A stretch of DNA of 64,000 nt, taken from positions 91,973 to 155,972 of the forward strand of contig NW_003217015.1 of NCBI RefSeq assembly GCF_000006405.1, read 5' to 3'. The translations under genes were made by a program, and so were the position numbers. This document shows, in pieces, positions 21,291 to 35,500 of this stretch (positions are counted from its first letter, which is position 1; every line of letters starts with the position of its first letter). The DNA is from Perkinsus marinus ATCC 50983. Its lineage: Eukaryota; Perkinsozoa; Perkinsida; Perkinsidae. A model generated the notes under the pieces. That model saw nothing but the letters and a program-made list of their open reading frames with translations. It was not told where the DNA came from and did no database searches.

Positions 21291-21551
21291 AGGAGCGTAT
21301 TTTTTTCTTAGGCAAATTCACCATGAACCATGAAGTTTGAATCATTTCCAAGAGAAAACTCAGTGGTTCTGTTGTGTTGCCTAAGCCTTAGGCCCTAAGG
21401 AATCTGCACGGTTCGCGGGGGTGATTATTTCGCTCGCCATGATATATCAGTAACCGTTCCGTATATCCTGTTAAAGTTTCAGCTCAAAACTCTCATTCGT
21501 TAACGAGAAACACCGATTTTTTGAATTTGCCTAAGAAAAAAATACGCTCCT
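21291..21551. mobile_element. MITE with perfect 30-bp inverted repeats (Tc1/mariner-like)
   Basis: 261 bp beginning AGGAGCGTATTTTTTTCTTA and continuing GGCAAATTCA, with the exact reverse complement at its right end. The element is flanked by TA on both sides (21289-21290 and 21552-21553). TA duplication and perfect ends indicate a recent non-autonomous Tc1/mariner-type insertion. There is no open frame for a transposase. Confidence 0.9.
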
Positions 21552-21732
21552 TAACACTGCACTCTGTCAGCTGTGGTCTATTTTGTGCGAGCTTGTTCTA
21601 TCATTCTGGAGGTTTTCCATCCAGAATGGGAAACCTCCCATCAGGTCGTTATAGTCGGGTTATTAATAGGCGTATCGCTTCTGATCGGCACGGTTTTTTT
21701 CACAACGTTCCCAGTGTATACGAAAGCATAAT

Positions 21733-22110
21733 ATAACTAGCGATAAACAACGGCTTGAGATGGGCGATGATAATTAGGGGAAGATTTTTTGAGTAAACCG
21801 ACAATTACACAACGGCTTTAGGAGAACTTCCGAACGAACTGATACTCGAAGTGTCAAGAAACTACTGCAACAAGGGGACTCCACTTCTCATATGATAGTA
21901 ATAGCATGAGAGTCATTCTAGATAATGAAAGCACTGAAATAGCGAGAAATGAAAACTTCGCTGACCAAGTCGCTAGTACGCGATAGGATAATTAGTGGCA
22001 CTGAAGTCTTCAGTCTTCAGTCTGAAGATAACCATCGCGATGAAATAATACACAACAAATATCCCATTGGTGGCTTTCACTCCTCGTGAGAAGAGCGGTT
22101 ATTATGAGGG
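21733..22110 (+). repeat. diverged direct repeat, copy b (non-coding)
   Basis: Partner of 20305-20690; it begins actagcgataaacaacggc. It contains a small insertion of a tcagtct-type microsatellite near 22000-22025. The mariner-like MITE lies between the two copies. Confidence 0.7.
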
Positions 22111-22303
22111 ACTATTAAGAAGACTCCACTAGTGAGCTAATCAGAGTGAGAGTCGCAATACTAACATCCCGTTGATCAGTCGATCAGCACCTCGAACTAA
22201 TCACACAAAGCATAGCTTTGCAACATCCAACATCAAAAGCATAACAACAACATCATGCGACATGTACGCGACAGTAGTATCAGCAGTGTTGACCCCATGA
22301 GCA

Positions 22304-22876
22304 TCAACGGCCTGCACGACACTGTGGTACAATCTTGAACAAGTTTGCCATCACCAAGCATATATCCTTGTAGGCGTGAGCGTTCCATTGGTAGCGTAGT
22401 TGCCTCCATATGAGTTTCGCTCCGTGAGAGCATATATTCTCCTCATTCACCGTCGGCTCTACTCCATAGAAGGCATACACTCCCATGGGGTCCGGAATGT
22501 TCGAGGCGAATTGGTGTAGTACTCCGTTGACTTCACAGCCAGTGGCGATCCGGTTCTCACTGAGAGAAAACGTTGAGAGATCCACGACAAACCGCGTGGT
22601 TGCTTACAAATAATATTTGATGTTGTCACAATGAACAATCTTCGTAAAAGTCTCATTCTTGGCCTGGAAGGTTAACAGAAAACTACCTTCCTGGTTGACC
22701 ACAAAGCAAGTGTCCGTTGAAGCGTCGTATGGGAAAACTTTGACGTTAGGGGGTAGCGGTGGAAGAGAACCAGCCTGGAGAGGTGCAAAGTCAACCACGC
22801 CCTCTCCTTGAGCCAAGAGCCGCAAGGCTGGCGTCAGTGGAAGTAGCAGCATGAATATTGAGAGCGTCAAGGACAT
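22304..22876 (-). CDS. small secreted protein, unknown
   Basis: Two-exon gene of about 170 residues. It starts MSLTLSIFMLLLPLTPALRL, a strong signal peptide (a Met three codons upstream is also possible). The first exon continues to VHCDNIKYY. A 47-bp intron (gtaagc ... ctctcag on the minus strand, about 22567-22613) joins it to ENRIATGCEVNGVLHQFASN, and the frame ends CRAGR at 22304. The mature part has five or six cysteines and no membrane helix, so it is probably disulphide-bonded and exported. No family was recognised. Confidence 0.65.
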
Positions 22877-23090
22877 AGTGACCAAGAATTGGAATGTGCC
22901 TATACATCACTATTAAGTCAGCGAAAATTGGGATTATTGTATGGTTCAGATGGAGGGAGGTATAATCCTTACCTACGAAAGTAAGCCCTTAGATGAACGA
23001 GTGGATAAGATTCCCGCTTCTACATCAGAATCGCGGAAGGATGTACTTCAAAACTTCGAAACATCTCGTTACACGTGGAAATTGGACTTC

Positions 23091-23120
23091 AAGGCGCGCG
23101 CGTAATTTTGTGGCGCGTGA
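23091..23120 (+). promoter_or_regulatory. GC-rich motif in a divergent spacer
   Basis: GGCGCGCGCGTAATTTTGTG followed by GCGCGTGATT. A near copy is at 42391-42418 in another divergent spacer, and shortened forms occur in introns. A promoter role is inferred from position only. Confidence 0.4.
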
Positions 23121-23162
23121 TTGTATTCTTTTGGCTAGGCACTGCTTAGCAAATGCATCTTC

Positions 23163-23685
23163 ATGCTGTGCGCACCCTATTACGTCAGCCTCACATCGGG
23201 AGTAGTAGCACGGGGGATTGCCGCCCGGCTGTGGCGGTACTTCTGTGCTGAACCAGCAACAGCAGCAATGGAACACTCCGAGCGCCTAGGTAGCTGGACC
23301 CCTTCTTATTGGATGACCTTTCGGGATCGCTGGCGAAGTCGTTACTGCTCAACTCGCTCAGATGCCGTCACGGTGGAGCGCTCTCCAGTAACTATCAACA
23401 CCGACCAAGACGTACGAGCCACTTTCGGAAGTGTATCCACATTCTATGATCTCGGGTCGACCCCCCAGGGCAACTGGGAAGGTACTGTCTAAATGGGCAC
23501 AGTACTTCCGAGAGGCATCTGTAGGGTCGGACGGGACGCCTCTATCAGCGCATTTAGCTGCCGGTCGGGGCTTCAGGATACCCGATGAGGACCTCACTGC
23601 TCTGGTGGAAAAGGTAAGGGCTACTGGGCTGTACAGGGTGATCGAAACCAAGGGCCCAGCCCTCGAAATTTCTCAGCCTAGGTGA
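23163..23685 (+). pseudogene. unassigned ORF pair, possible frameshift at a C6 run
   Basis: One frame (23163-23492) ends FYDLGSTPQGNWEG and a second (23431-23685) continues ATGKVLSKWAQYF ... KGPALEISQPR. They overlap around ccccccaggg (about 23462), where a one-base length change would join them into about 170 residues. No domain was recognised. It could be a real spliced gene, a sequencing error in a homopolymer, or a broken gene. Confidence 0.35.
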
Positions 23686-23822
23686 ATAGGTGCGTGAATT
23701 TTTACTAGGCCTAGGCCTAGGTGAATTTTTTCTCGAGCTCTCGAAGAGCTCTTTCCAATGGACATATCGTCGTGGCTTGTCGAGCTGGAATTAATTCAAC
23801 TTCAAAATGGCGCCTGAGTTTG

Positions 23823-23990
23823 TCCGTATGGGAAAATATATAGTCAACCACGTGTTTCGGTAACAATATTTCTGAGGAAATTTAAAATTTCAAACTTTGG
23901 GAAATGCGCATTGGTTTCTGTGCACTTTTACCCGAATTCCTGCGTAATTTCCTATAATGATTAAGGGAAACAAACATACATTTCAACTTG
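23823..23990 (-). mobile_element. hAT-like MITE copy 8 (diverged)
   Basis: Reverse-oriented copy: tatgggaaaatatatagtca at the left, aatttcctataatgattaag in the centre, and acatacatttcaacttg at the right. Both ends are degraded and no clear duplication remains. It lies between two unassigned plus-strand loci. Confidence 0.7.
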
Positions 23991-24117
23991 GAAGTTTGTC
24001 TGATATTCTCTTGCGCTGAGAAATTTCGAGGGGCGGGCCCTTCGTTTCGGATTACCTAGTAGATGGAGAGCCCTTGGGTAGGTGATATCATCCCATTCGA
24101 CGGAGCGTGAGCGGCAC

Positions 24118-25082
24118 ATGTCTTTGGGTCATTGCTTGGGCGCGGCTATTGAATCTGATAGGGAGGGAAGTATCACGAGGATTTTCAGCACACTAGGGTG
24201 AGTGTAATTCTCATAGCACAGTGTTATAACCCACAGATCCACTCCGCCCCGTCACCCTACGCTCGCCTCTCTGTTGCTGGTCTACCTTCTGACCCGTTCC
24301 TCACCTCTAGAGTACAAGGGACTCCTAGAGGCATCAGCTGCTTGTGCTGGTGACAGGGAGGATGAGCTCACTACTGTTGATGCATATCGGATTCGGTAGT
24401 ATATCTGAACTTGTTTGGTCCTACCCTGAGGTTGGTCTATAGCCTGGCAACATTAGTATCACCTTTGGCTACTGAGCTTCTGGATGACACTGACAATGCT
24501 CATTCCATGAGTCTGTCTTTTGTCAATTTCATCAACCATATTGTGCGCGGTAGTGCTCAGGCAAGTCGAGAGGCAGCAAAGAGAGAAAGGATAGAAGGTG
24601 GTTGGCGAGAGTAGGTGGTGATTGTGGTGCTTCGCTCCGCTAAGTGATGGTGGATTTTTAGTATTTATGACATTTCTGAGCTCATCGGGAAGCCCCAGTT
24701 GTATCCCCCTGATGCCAGTGAGAATGCTCAGTGGGGATTCTATACGGGAACAGCACCGAGTAGTGAGCAATTCGTATTCTGAATTTTATGGCGCGCGACA
24801 ATTCAGATCGCGAGTTCACGGATGTTGGTTCGTTGTTTTTCCCTGTGGTCGATCCGATCGAGAAAGTAGTCTATGAGGCCAATGACGGCTTCCATTATGT
24901 GAATGATAAGGTGATGCTCTTGGTTATGTTCTCGGTGATGGAGTCACTGTTAGACTGAGTCTCGGTGGGTCCACCGACTCCGACATAAAGTGGCTGAGAA
25001 GAATGGGTACACTGTAAAGATGTCACCTCTCGCTGACTGGCGCTTAAGGCCTGGGATAAGAGAAGAAAAAGAGGAGCCCTGA
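24118..25082 (+). CDS. unassigned multi-exon gene
   Basis: It starts MSLGHCLGAAIESDREGS and splices at gtgagtg near 24197. Supported pieces in order: EYKGLLEASAACAGDREDEL (about 24313), PLATELLDDTDNAHSMSLSF and NFINHIVRGSAQASREAAK (24450-24600), ISELIGKPQLYPPDASENAQ (about 24670), then DREFTDVGSLFFPVVDPIE followed by YEANDGFHYVNDK (24805-24910), and a last exon AEKNGYTVKMSPLADWRL ... EEKEEP with a stop at 25080-25082. The intron before DREFTDV contains the GC-rich motif (24781-24800). No family was recognised. The exons look real because they are non-repetitive, splice-consistent and end cleanly, but the frame links are tentative. Confidence 0.5.
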
Positions 25083-25704
25083 TATGGCACGTGTGCATGT
25101 GTGGTTGTTTTTGCCCGGTTTCTGGAAGGGATACCGGCGTTGAGTTTACCACAGTGGTTAGCTAGGCGTCGAGGATCCAGCACTGGATGCACCCGAGCGT
25201 AGACTTGAGTCATTCGAGTAGGAGACGAGACAGTGGTATTTCCGTGGCCATTCAGACTCCAGTGCTCAATACCTTCTGTGAGATGCACGAGGAAGAGGCC
25301 GCCTGATGAGATGATATTCATAGAAGTTCTTCCGACAATTGATGGTTCTAATTCGTCGAAAACAACTACGCAATGGAGATAATACACTTCATAAGGTTCT
25401 CACGAATAGTCCTCTTAATTGTCCCTCAACTTCGCTCGCTCGTTTGTTCGCCCTTAACACTCTATCATACTGCTGTAGCATGTCTGTTGTTCAATAACAT
25501 ACAGTCATTTAGTTTGTCCGCTCAACTCACAGTTGTCCACTTTGTAAGCAGAGATGCTGTCCTACCAAGTCACTACTATCGATCATCCGGGCGCAGCGAA
25601 ATATGCTGTGTTTCTTGCAACTTTCGTGCAAATATAGCATTGAGCAAAGATCAGTCCTCTCCATCCCCTTGTACGACTTTTTAGCCCCCTACAGTAACAC
25701 TACT
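25083..25704. other. spacer upstream of mitochondrial HSP70
   Basis: About 620 bp with no supported exon. It should include the HSP70 promoter. I looked for a canonical heat-shock element (alternating GAA/TTC) and did not see a convincing one. Confidence 0.4.
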
Positions 25705-28218
<2,514 letters not shown>

Positions 28219-28958
28219 CTGTCGTGAAGTTGGCTACTAGCTGTGCAGTTGGTGCTATTCCAAGAAGTATATATCGTTTCCGTCGATTCATTGCCACCGG
28301 TTGTGGGGTTGCTGCTGAATGATCATTGTGAGGGACCATTAGACACCCATGCCTTTGTTACTATCTCCATCACTACTTTTACTAAATACTACTAATGATG
28401 ATAACGACGAAGGATTGAGTTTCGGAAGCTCACTGATCATGTTGAGTAAAATATCACTTGAGAATTGGGCGACGTGTCTGTGACAGTTCATGGAGGTAAT
28501 TGCTCTTGGCTCAATAACTCACTGTCATTGTTATAACCAGTCCTCTTTGCATTGAAGGGTCTACTTTAGTTCGCTGGTGATTTCTGTTTGTGCGCTATAT
28601 CGTTGTAGCTGGGTGGGGTCAACCATGAGGTAGACGTCCTCTAGCTTTGCCGCCCACGGCTTCTAATGGTTCTGATGAGAAGCGATCAAATTATTCGCAG
28701 ATAGTTTTCGATCTGCTTAGTAAACAACTGAGTGGTCTCTGCGTATGCTCGCTTGTGGATAATTGGAACTATCTATCCTCAATAGGCGCACAAACCAGCC
28801 CAACCAAGATAAACTTCATCGTTAACTGGATCGCATTACTCTGAACTGATCAGGTCAGCTGTCTATACTCATGAGATGAGTTGTGTTAGTACCACGCATC
28901 TCAGCAGCATAGAGAATTGGTTCAACAGAGAATCGTGAATAGACCAGCATGGATATTA
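28219..28958. other. spacer downstream of HSP70
   Basis: The first part is presumably HSP70 3' UTR. The only open frames are short and unconserved (28647-28844 plus). No RNA gene or repeat was seen. Confidence 0.45.
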
Positions 28959-29738
28959 TCAACACAAAAACTGAGTGGAAGTTAACCGGGAATCAACAGT
29001 CCGACAATTTGGTACCCGCAGTGACAAAATGTAGAGAACTCCGGTGAAGATTGGAGTAACACATACTCCGACAAGAGAAAGTGTATAGAAAATCGTTGAA
29101 CAGTATGCGTGTACCTTGGCTCCAAACTTGTGTGACAACACTCGGAAAGTGTCCGTTAGAGTCTTTACGGGCATGCGTACACATGGAGCGAGAGAAGTGA
29201 TTAGTGATTTTCTCAACGTAAGAATCTTGTCATTACCATCGACGCGTATTTCATCAATTGATCGAGTCGAGTTAGCGCGTTTCAGTGGCGTCTCACGGTT
29301 ACACATTAAGGCGGGCGAGATATAAAGATTCTCCGAGAGAAAAGCTTACGAATCTCATATTACGTGTGAGAGCGACCATCTGTGAGTGTGTGCTCATCAT
29401 AGGTGTGCGCTTGGAGGGACAGAGGGTGAAGATTGAGGGGTAGATCGAGCGCGTGCAATCGGAGTAATGTGTGCCCATGATTGGGGTCCAGAACATATTG
29501 GTCTCTAGCAACACGAAGAGCTGGATGAACAACTGCAGTATACGCGTCATACTCGAGAGAATGAGAAGAGAGGCAGCAACAGTTCGTTGCCGTCCACGGT
29601 GTTGATATGACCAACACGGATCAGTATCGTCATCACTGTGGTACAAGCCCATCATCATACCGTCCCAACCAGGGATACCGGGCTGCGTACATGACCGTTT
29701 CCAAGTATACCCATCGCAACGAGTTGTCAATCTAAGAA
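28959..29738 (-). CDS. unassigned minus-strand locus
   Basis: Two adjacent minus-strand frames (29299-29730 and 28959-29306) are separated by a plausible intron (gtaagctttt near 29350). The first has a cysteine-containing segment (CDGYTWKRSC, PGWDGMMMGLYH) and a hydrophobic stretch. The second has a helix near FYTLSLVGVCVTPIFTG. An alternative frame across 29360-29617 is equally open, so the translation is uncertain. No family was recognised and the strand is not proven. Confidence 0.3.
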
Positions 29739-30215
29739 CCCCGTGGCCAGAACCTTGGGAGGGAGGGCTAGTTTCTCAATGTTCTCACTAGAGTTGCTGC
29801 CGACATCGGTAGTCGCGTCGTTCTATCACCTCATGGACTTGACATACGGCATCCGAGAAGGATCACAAGTACACATCGTCAACTACCAGGCCGAGGCGCT
29901 GCTGCTAATCATCACTGAAGCGCCAATGGGCCGCCAAGGCCTTCGTCTCCCTCAGCACTCGGCTTTCATTGAAACTGTGACCAGCAACACAAATACTCTT
30001 TCCGATCAGATGGCAAATGTATAGTGGGAATGCTACAACTGAGAACTACTCATTGCTACTGCCCTCAATGAGGGGCGACTGCGGAGGCATTGGTATCAGA
30101 TTTTGTAATCATACATACCGTTGCCATATCGTCTGGATTGCACCTCTTGTAGTTATCAGTACCAATTAACCTAAACACACATCGTCATTATTATGCGCGG
30201 AATGTGGTCTCTCGA
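29739..30215. other. spacer with one plus-strand open frame
   Basis: A 93-codon plus frame at 29743-30024 is open but has no recognisable motif or splice partner, and may be the shadow of a minus-strand exon. Otherwise nothing was seen. Confidence 0.3.
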
Positions 30216-32433
30216 CTACTTCTCAGCGAGTGGCCCAGGTGGAATCATGAAGGCGGCGTAGTGATCGCCGTCACGTTCGAGCTTGGCTACGCCTGATCGA
30301 TTCCTCCCATTGAAATAGGCGATTTGGGCGTTCAGCTCGGCTTGATCTGAGAGAAGAGTGAGACTAGTGTGGGTGATGATCGTCAGTCGTTTGTGTGAGT
30401 GTAGTTGCGCGTAGTGCTGTTATTGCCTACCAGCTGCGGAGTCGGCCTTCATGAGCAACAGAGCTGAGCTTTCCGTGTGATTCTGCCGCTGATGCAATAC
30501 CTACCCATAACGTATTGATCTCGAGAGTTACTCATGAGAAAGTGATAGCGGATCATCAAGTGCTTCAATGTCCAAGAACGCTCTAAAAACTATACTCGTC
30601 TTCACTACACTACTAAACATCATCGAGGGGTGATACTTTTACTGGCTATACTACACACACTTGACACGATGATAAAAAGTTCAGCGGAAATGACTCGGGT
30701 GACTCCTCCTCTTCCTTGGCGTACCTCAGTGTCAGGAACGCGAAGTTTCAAGTTGAGCTCGTTGCCGAGTTGTGCGACCAGAGCAGTGAGCAGCGAATTG
30801 ACTGGCAGAGTTGCGAAGAGGTTCACCTTTGCCTTGTTGACCCCCGATCGTTGGACATAACCCGTCCACACCTTATGATCGTATATCGGTTCATTTTGGG
30901 CGGACACCCCCGATAGAAGACTGGCCAAAGCACTGTGACTTGATGTAGTCGAGGTGAGGCCACCAGGCTTTGTGGCCGTGGCTGCGACAACTGCAGCAGC
31001 CGCGGACGCGCTCGCTTTACTGATACGCTCTTCTTGGCGTTTGAGGAATAGTCCCCGCAACCCTTCAAGAATTGCCTTCAAACGCTCAACACAAGCATCG
31101 CGTTTAGCCAACTGATCCGGCGACAAAGTAGAAGACGAAGTAGCAGCAGCAGCATCAGGAGGAGGAGGAGCAGTGGACGACGCCGATTGGAGTTTCGTGA
31201 TGATCTTCACCACCGACTTCTGTAGATCAGCCAGGCCATTTTCATTCAGCTGTGATGCCACTTGAAGGAGCATCTCAACAACTGAATATACAAGAATTAT
31301 GACCACCCCCACAGCGGAAGAGGATACCTTTGGGGTCCTGTAGGAGCTCTCCAGCATTCTCGCTTGAAAGTAGCCTCGTGAGGACATTCTTACGCAGTTC
31401 GGTATCACTCTGACCGTTTGAGGGAGAACCTAAAGAAGAGTCAATAACAGTACTGATGGACTAACGATCGGCCTTTACCTGGAGAAGGGATGGTGGGAGT
31501 GGCGGCGGCCTTAGCGATGGGCCCCACGGCCTGCTTGGCAAGCAGGGCAGTCAGAGCACCACCACCCAAGGGCTTCTCTTGGACCTTCTCCCGGACCGTC
31601 GGACTACTTTGAGGGGACGTTTTGGTAGGAGCCTTGGCGGCAGCAGCAGCATTCTTAGCCTGGAAGAGCTTGCGGAGGGCGTTGACGAAAATGGTACTGC
31701 CAGGCTGCTGACCATCGGAGTTCATAGACGCACTGCGAGCCTTCTTTGTGGACGGCTCGCCCTGCTGATCCACGTCCTGCTGTGTCTTGTCGTCGCCACT
31801 CGGGATAGGCTCATCACCCTGGTCTGTAGATCCCTCCTGATGACCAGGCTCTTGCCAGGGTCCACGACCATCATCCCAGCTCTTATGACCATCATTCCAA
31901 GCCTCAGGCTGCCAAGGACCATCACCATGTTCCGCCTCCCAGTTCCACCAACGGCCTCCTCTCCCTTCCCAATGACGGTCACCCTGCCATTCTTCTCCTC
32001 CTCCCTCCTGCCAGCCCGAGTGCTGTTGCTGCTGTTCCTGCCAGTCATCTCCCCAAGGAACTTGATGATGATGATTATGATGACCCTTAGCATGATTGCT
32101 GTGCCACTGAGGTTCAGCAGCCGAGGAGGACCATGGTCTGGCCCTCTTCGGTGGCGTTGTACCAGAAGCTGCAGTCTTCCGCCAATCGACAATGACAGGC
32201 CCTCCAGAGCCTGGCCTCTCAGTGGGTGCATGGTCCATACTGGACCCACCGTCTTGATAGGAAAAGGCTGACTGTCTTTCAGCTGTCTTCATCGGTTCGA
32301 TATGGACCCCTCCCCCTCCTCCTTGACGCCACTTGCCCCTCCAATCCGAACCATGCATGTAGTTCTCGATACTCGGTGTAGTAGCAGATGAGAAGCCGCC
32401 ACCACCACCATTGCTGTCGCCAAGGTGGGACAT
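30216..32433 (-). CDS. SPOC-domain protein with low-complexity N-terminus
   Basis: Probable nuclear RNA or transcription regulator of the SPEN/SPOC type. It starts MSHLGDSNGGGGGFSS. The first ~210 residues are rich in G, W, H, Q and E, probably disordered. They are followed by a basic segment with alanine/lysine runs (FQAKNAAAAAKAP). Later exons carry an acid-poor helical region (LADLQKSVVKIITKLQ) and the SPOC domain: VWTGYVQRSGVNKAKVNLFA, LNLKLRVPDTE, then across introns HTESSALLLMKADSAA, and QAELNAQIAYFNGRNRSGVA followed by LERDGDHYAAFMIPP and the stop at 30216-30218. Introns in the domain are about 30350-30430 and 30490-30730. No RRM was seen. It lies 91 bp downstream of MON2 on the same strand. 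Confidence 0.68.
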
Positions 32434-32524
32434 TGAGCGCGACGTATTAACGCTGTCTCAACTTATGAGGAAGGGAAAATCGGAGAACAAAACCCTTACG
32501 CGAGATTCGAAACGGTATCAGCAA

Positions 32525-35500
32525 TTACACAAAATCAGAACCAACAAGTTGCTTATACGCTGCCTTGCTCCCCATCACTTCACCCAAGGTGAGCATCACT
32601 CGAGGCACTCCTCGACGGACTCGCTCGTCCTTGGTAGTCGCCACTAACTTCGATAAGGCCGGTAGAGTCGCTAAAAGGAGCTGCTCATCAGCAACATCAC
32701 AAAGTCGGCCCAAAACGAAGAGAACTTGCTCGGTTCGATGGTGGGCCATAGGGTCATCAGTGGTAGCCTGCTCGTCCTCAGCGTACTGTGAGAGAGTACA
32801 GCATATGCGCCTGCAGAGTTCCGACGTGCCCAGCATACGCAACTGGGAGCTTATCTCCATGCCAGCGTCACGCGCCCCATAATCGGTGGGACTAGAGGGC
32901 GTGGTGGCATTCAAGTGACCCTCTGTAGTGTACCGATGACCAACCCACCGCTCGGCCACCTTGATGGAGGTGGCCTTGATATCCTCTGAAGACCACAGCA
33001 TGCCACTGGGACTGGCCACCGCGAAGAGCACGCGAAGGGCACAGCGACCAAGGTCACCACCCCCACGGGCTTTCGTGTCGCACAGTTTGCTCGTGAGCTC
33101 CACGACCTTGGTTGGGTCCGCGAACTTCGATCGGCATAGGGCGATGAGGACCGCCACAGCAGAGACGGTGGCCCAGTCGGCCTTATAGTCGGCCTCTCTA
33201 TTACCATCAACAGGGCCCGATACCGCCCTTTGGTGAGAGTAGCGATAATGGATCTGCAAGACCGAGGGGAGCTTCTTGCACAACTCCTCGACACAATCCG
33301 ACCAGAAAGGCTGTAACTCCTCAGCAGTAGTTCCTTGGAAGCTGAGTCCATCAAGGCTTGTTGAGACCATCTCGGCGGCCAGCTCCCAAAGGCCACTGGC
33401 CTTCCACGACTGCCCACCACCGGTGCCCCCCGCATAATAGGTCCGTAAGAGATCAATAGCTGCTGATGTGGTAGCCTCGAGGACCACCGACTTAACTTCG
33501 CTCGAGAGGCTCAGTTTCCTGGCGATGATCTCACAGGTGTTACCGGCCCGTACGGCCAAAGCGGCCGTAAGGGAGTCCCTCAGGCAGTACTGGGGGTCCA
33601 AGAAGGCATTACATAGCAGCTGGACCAGTACCTCCAACGAGCCCTCAGGGACGTCACTAGTGGCCACGAGGTCCAGGACCGACCAGAGCTCCATAAATTT
33701 ATGTGGTAACCGTTGGGCAGTTCTCGAGAACAATATGGCCTTCGTCGAGCTCGGCTGGTGACACTCATCGCAAGACTCATCTCTGGCCCTAGCCTCGACA
33801 ACAGGACCCTTGAGGGCTTCAGGCAGGCGTCGGTAGCGAGCCTCCCAAGACGCTGATGAACCAGTCTTACCCCAGAGAAGTTGGGCACATCGTCCTCGGG
33901 AAGCAACCTCACAAAGACCAGCACTCACACCGTTCCTCCCTGCACTTGAAGCTGCTGCCCCTCGCTTAGTGGGGTCCGATAGCATAGTGGGAATCCATAC
34001 GTCCTTGAAGGGGAGGGCCGACTGGAGGTAGGTAGAAGGCCGAGTTACGGTGGCCATGACCAACAAGGCAAGGACGATGACGTCATCACAACGAAAGGCT
34101 GCCAGAGACTGCGGCTCTTTGATAAGCTCTGCCAAGTTGAGAGGCAGCAGCACACTAGGCTCCTCTGATGTTAGTGACTCCTCCACCAGAGTGTCCGCTA
34201 TGTAAGCTACCAGTTGCCATCCTCGGGACCACAGTTTCGTGTCCTTATCAGTAGCACCCAGACGGAGGAGCTCAACCAAGGCGTTGGCACATGCCGCATG
34301 GACCTCCCCCTCCCTACCAGCCAGGCGGGGCTGAATGAAGTCCAATATGGCGAGACTAGGCGTATCGAACTCCTCAGCTGTCATCAGAGTGTGGTACTTG
34401 CTAGCAATAGAGACGGATCCCTCCAGGACCAGGACGCAGGTCTCGCTCCATTGCTTCTGAACAGAGTCCCTTGAATGGTGTACGATGAGACCCTCCGAAG
34501 ACCCCCGGTTGGAACGGTCGTCTTCTTGTGAGCCGTTGAGGGTAGTGGCAGTAGTGCTAGCTGCGACCACCTCAGCGAGAGTATCGCACATGACTCCAAC
34601 CGCAGAGGCGGCATGGACCTCCGGGCACCCGCAAGCAGCATTGAGCATCGAGACCATAGTCCTTATAGCACAGTGCCTCACTGCCGGCCTCGGGTCCAAT
34701 GATGCACTCTTGAACTTAGTGAGGAGATCGAACCAGAGGCGACCACTCTCTTGGGGATCGAAAGTGATAGGCTCAGCGTTGGCAGGATTGCCATCACCAG
34801 TACTGCTGCCAGTGCTGTAGTGACGACGACTGTGGTCAGAAACCCCGCCTCCTCTACCACCGGACATGCGGCTCATCAACGCATCAGAGACGTTCCAGAG
34901 TAGACCCAAGGCCTTCAAGGAGGTATTGATGACACTGTTGGTGCTGAGACGTTGGAGGCCGTCAATGAGCAGGGCCAAGCTAGAGTTGGGTAGAACGTCT
35001 ATGCATTCCATGACCAGCACTTCGAGTAAGGAGTACACCGACAAGTGCAGCTGGTTCACCATCAACTGGCTCGATCGCTTACCGATCGATGAAGCTTGTG
35101 ATGCTGCAACGACCGTGGGCACATCACAGAGATCACGGACGAGTTCACTGAGGCACACCCAACCCTCCGTGTCGAGCTTGGTGGCAACGGGAGAGTGTAC
35201 CATGAGGTCCTTAAGGATGGACACGACGGTCTCAGGGGCAGAGGTGGTGAAGGCCTTGAGGGGCTCAATAAGACCCTTAACGCAGCACCCTTGATTGGAT
35301 ATGTGCCCGACGAGGACCTTGCCGATGCAGACCGCGGCTTCCTCTGGATGAATACTCGTCTCGAGGGCAGGAGTAACGATAGTAGTCAGGACCAAGTCCA
35401 GTCGCCTCGGCTCTGCTGATGTTAATGCCATTGCTAGCCTTTCTAGTGACCAACAAGTGTCTCTGTGGACCAGGGCATCTACCATGTCTACGAAGGACCC

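Noticed and set aside
29743-30024. 93-codon plus-strand frame as a gene
   Set aside because: No recognisable motif, start context or partner exon; the opposite strand is equally plausible.
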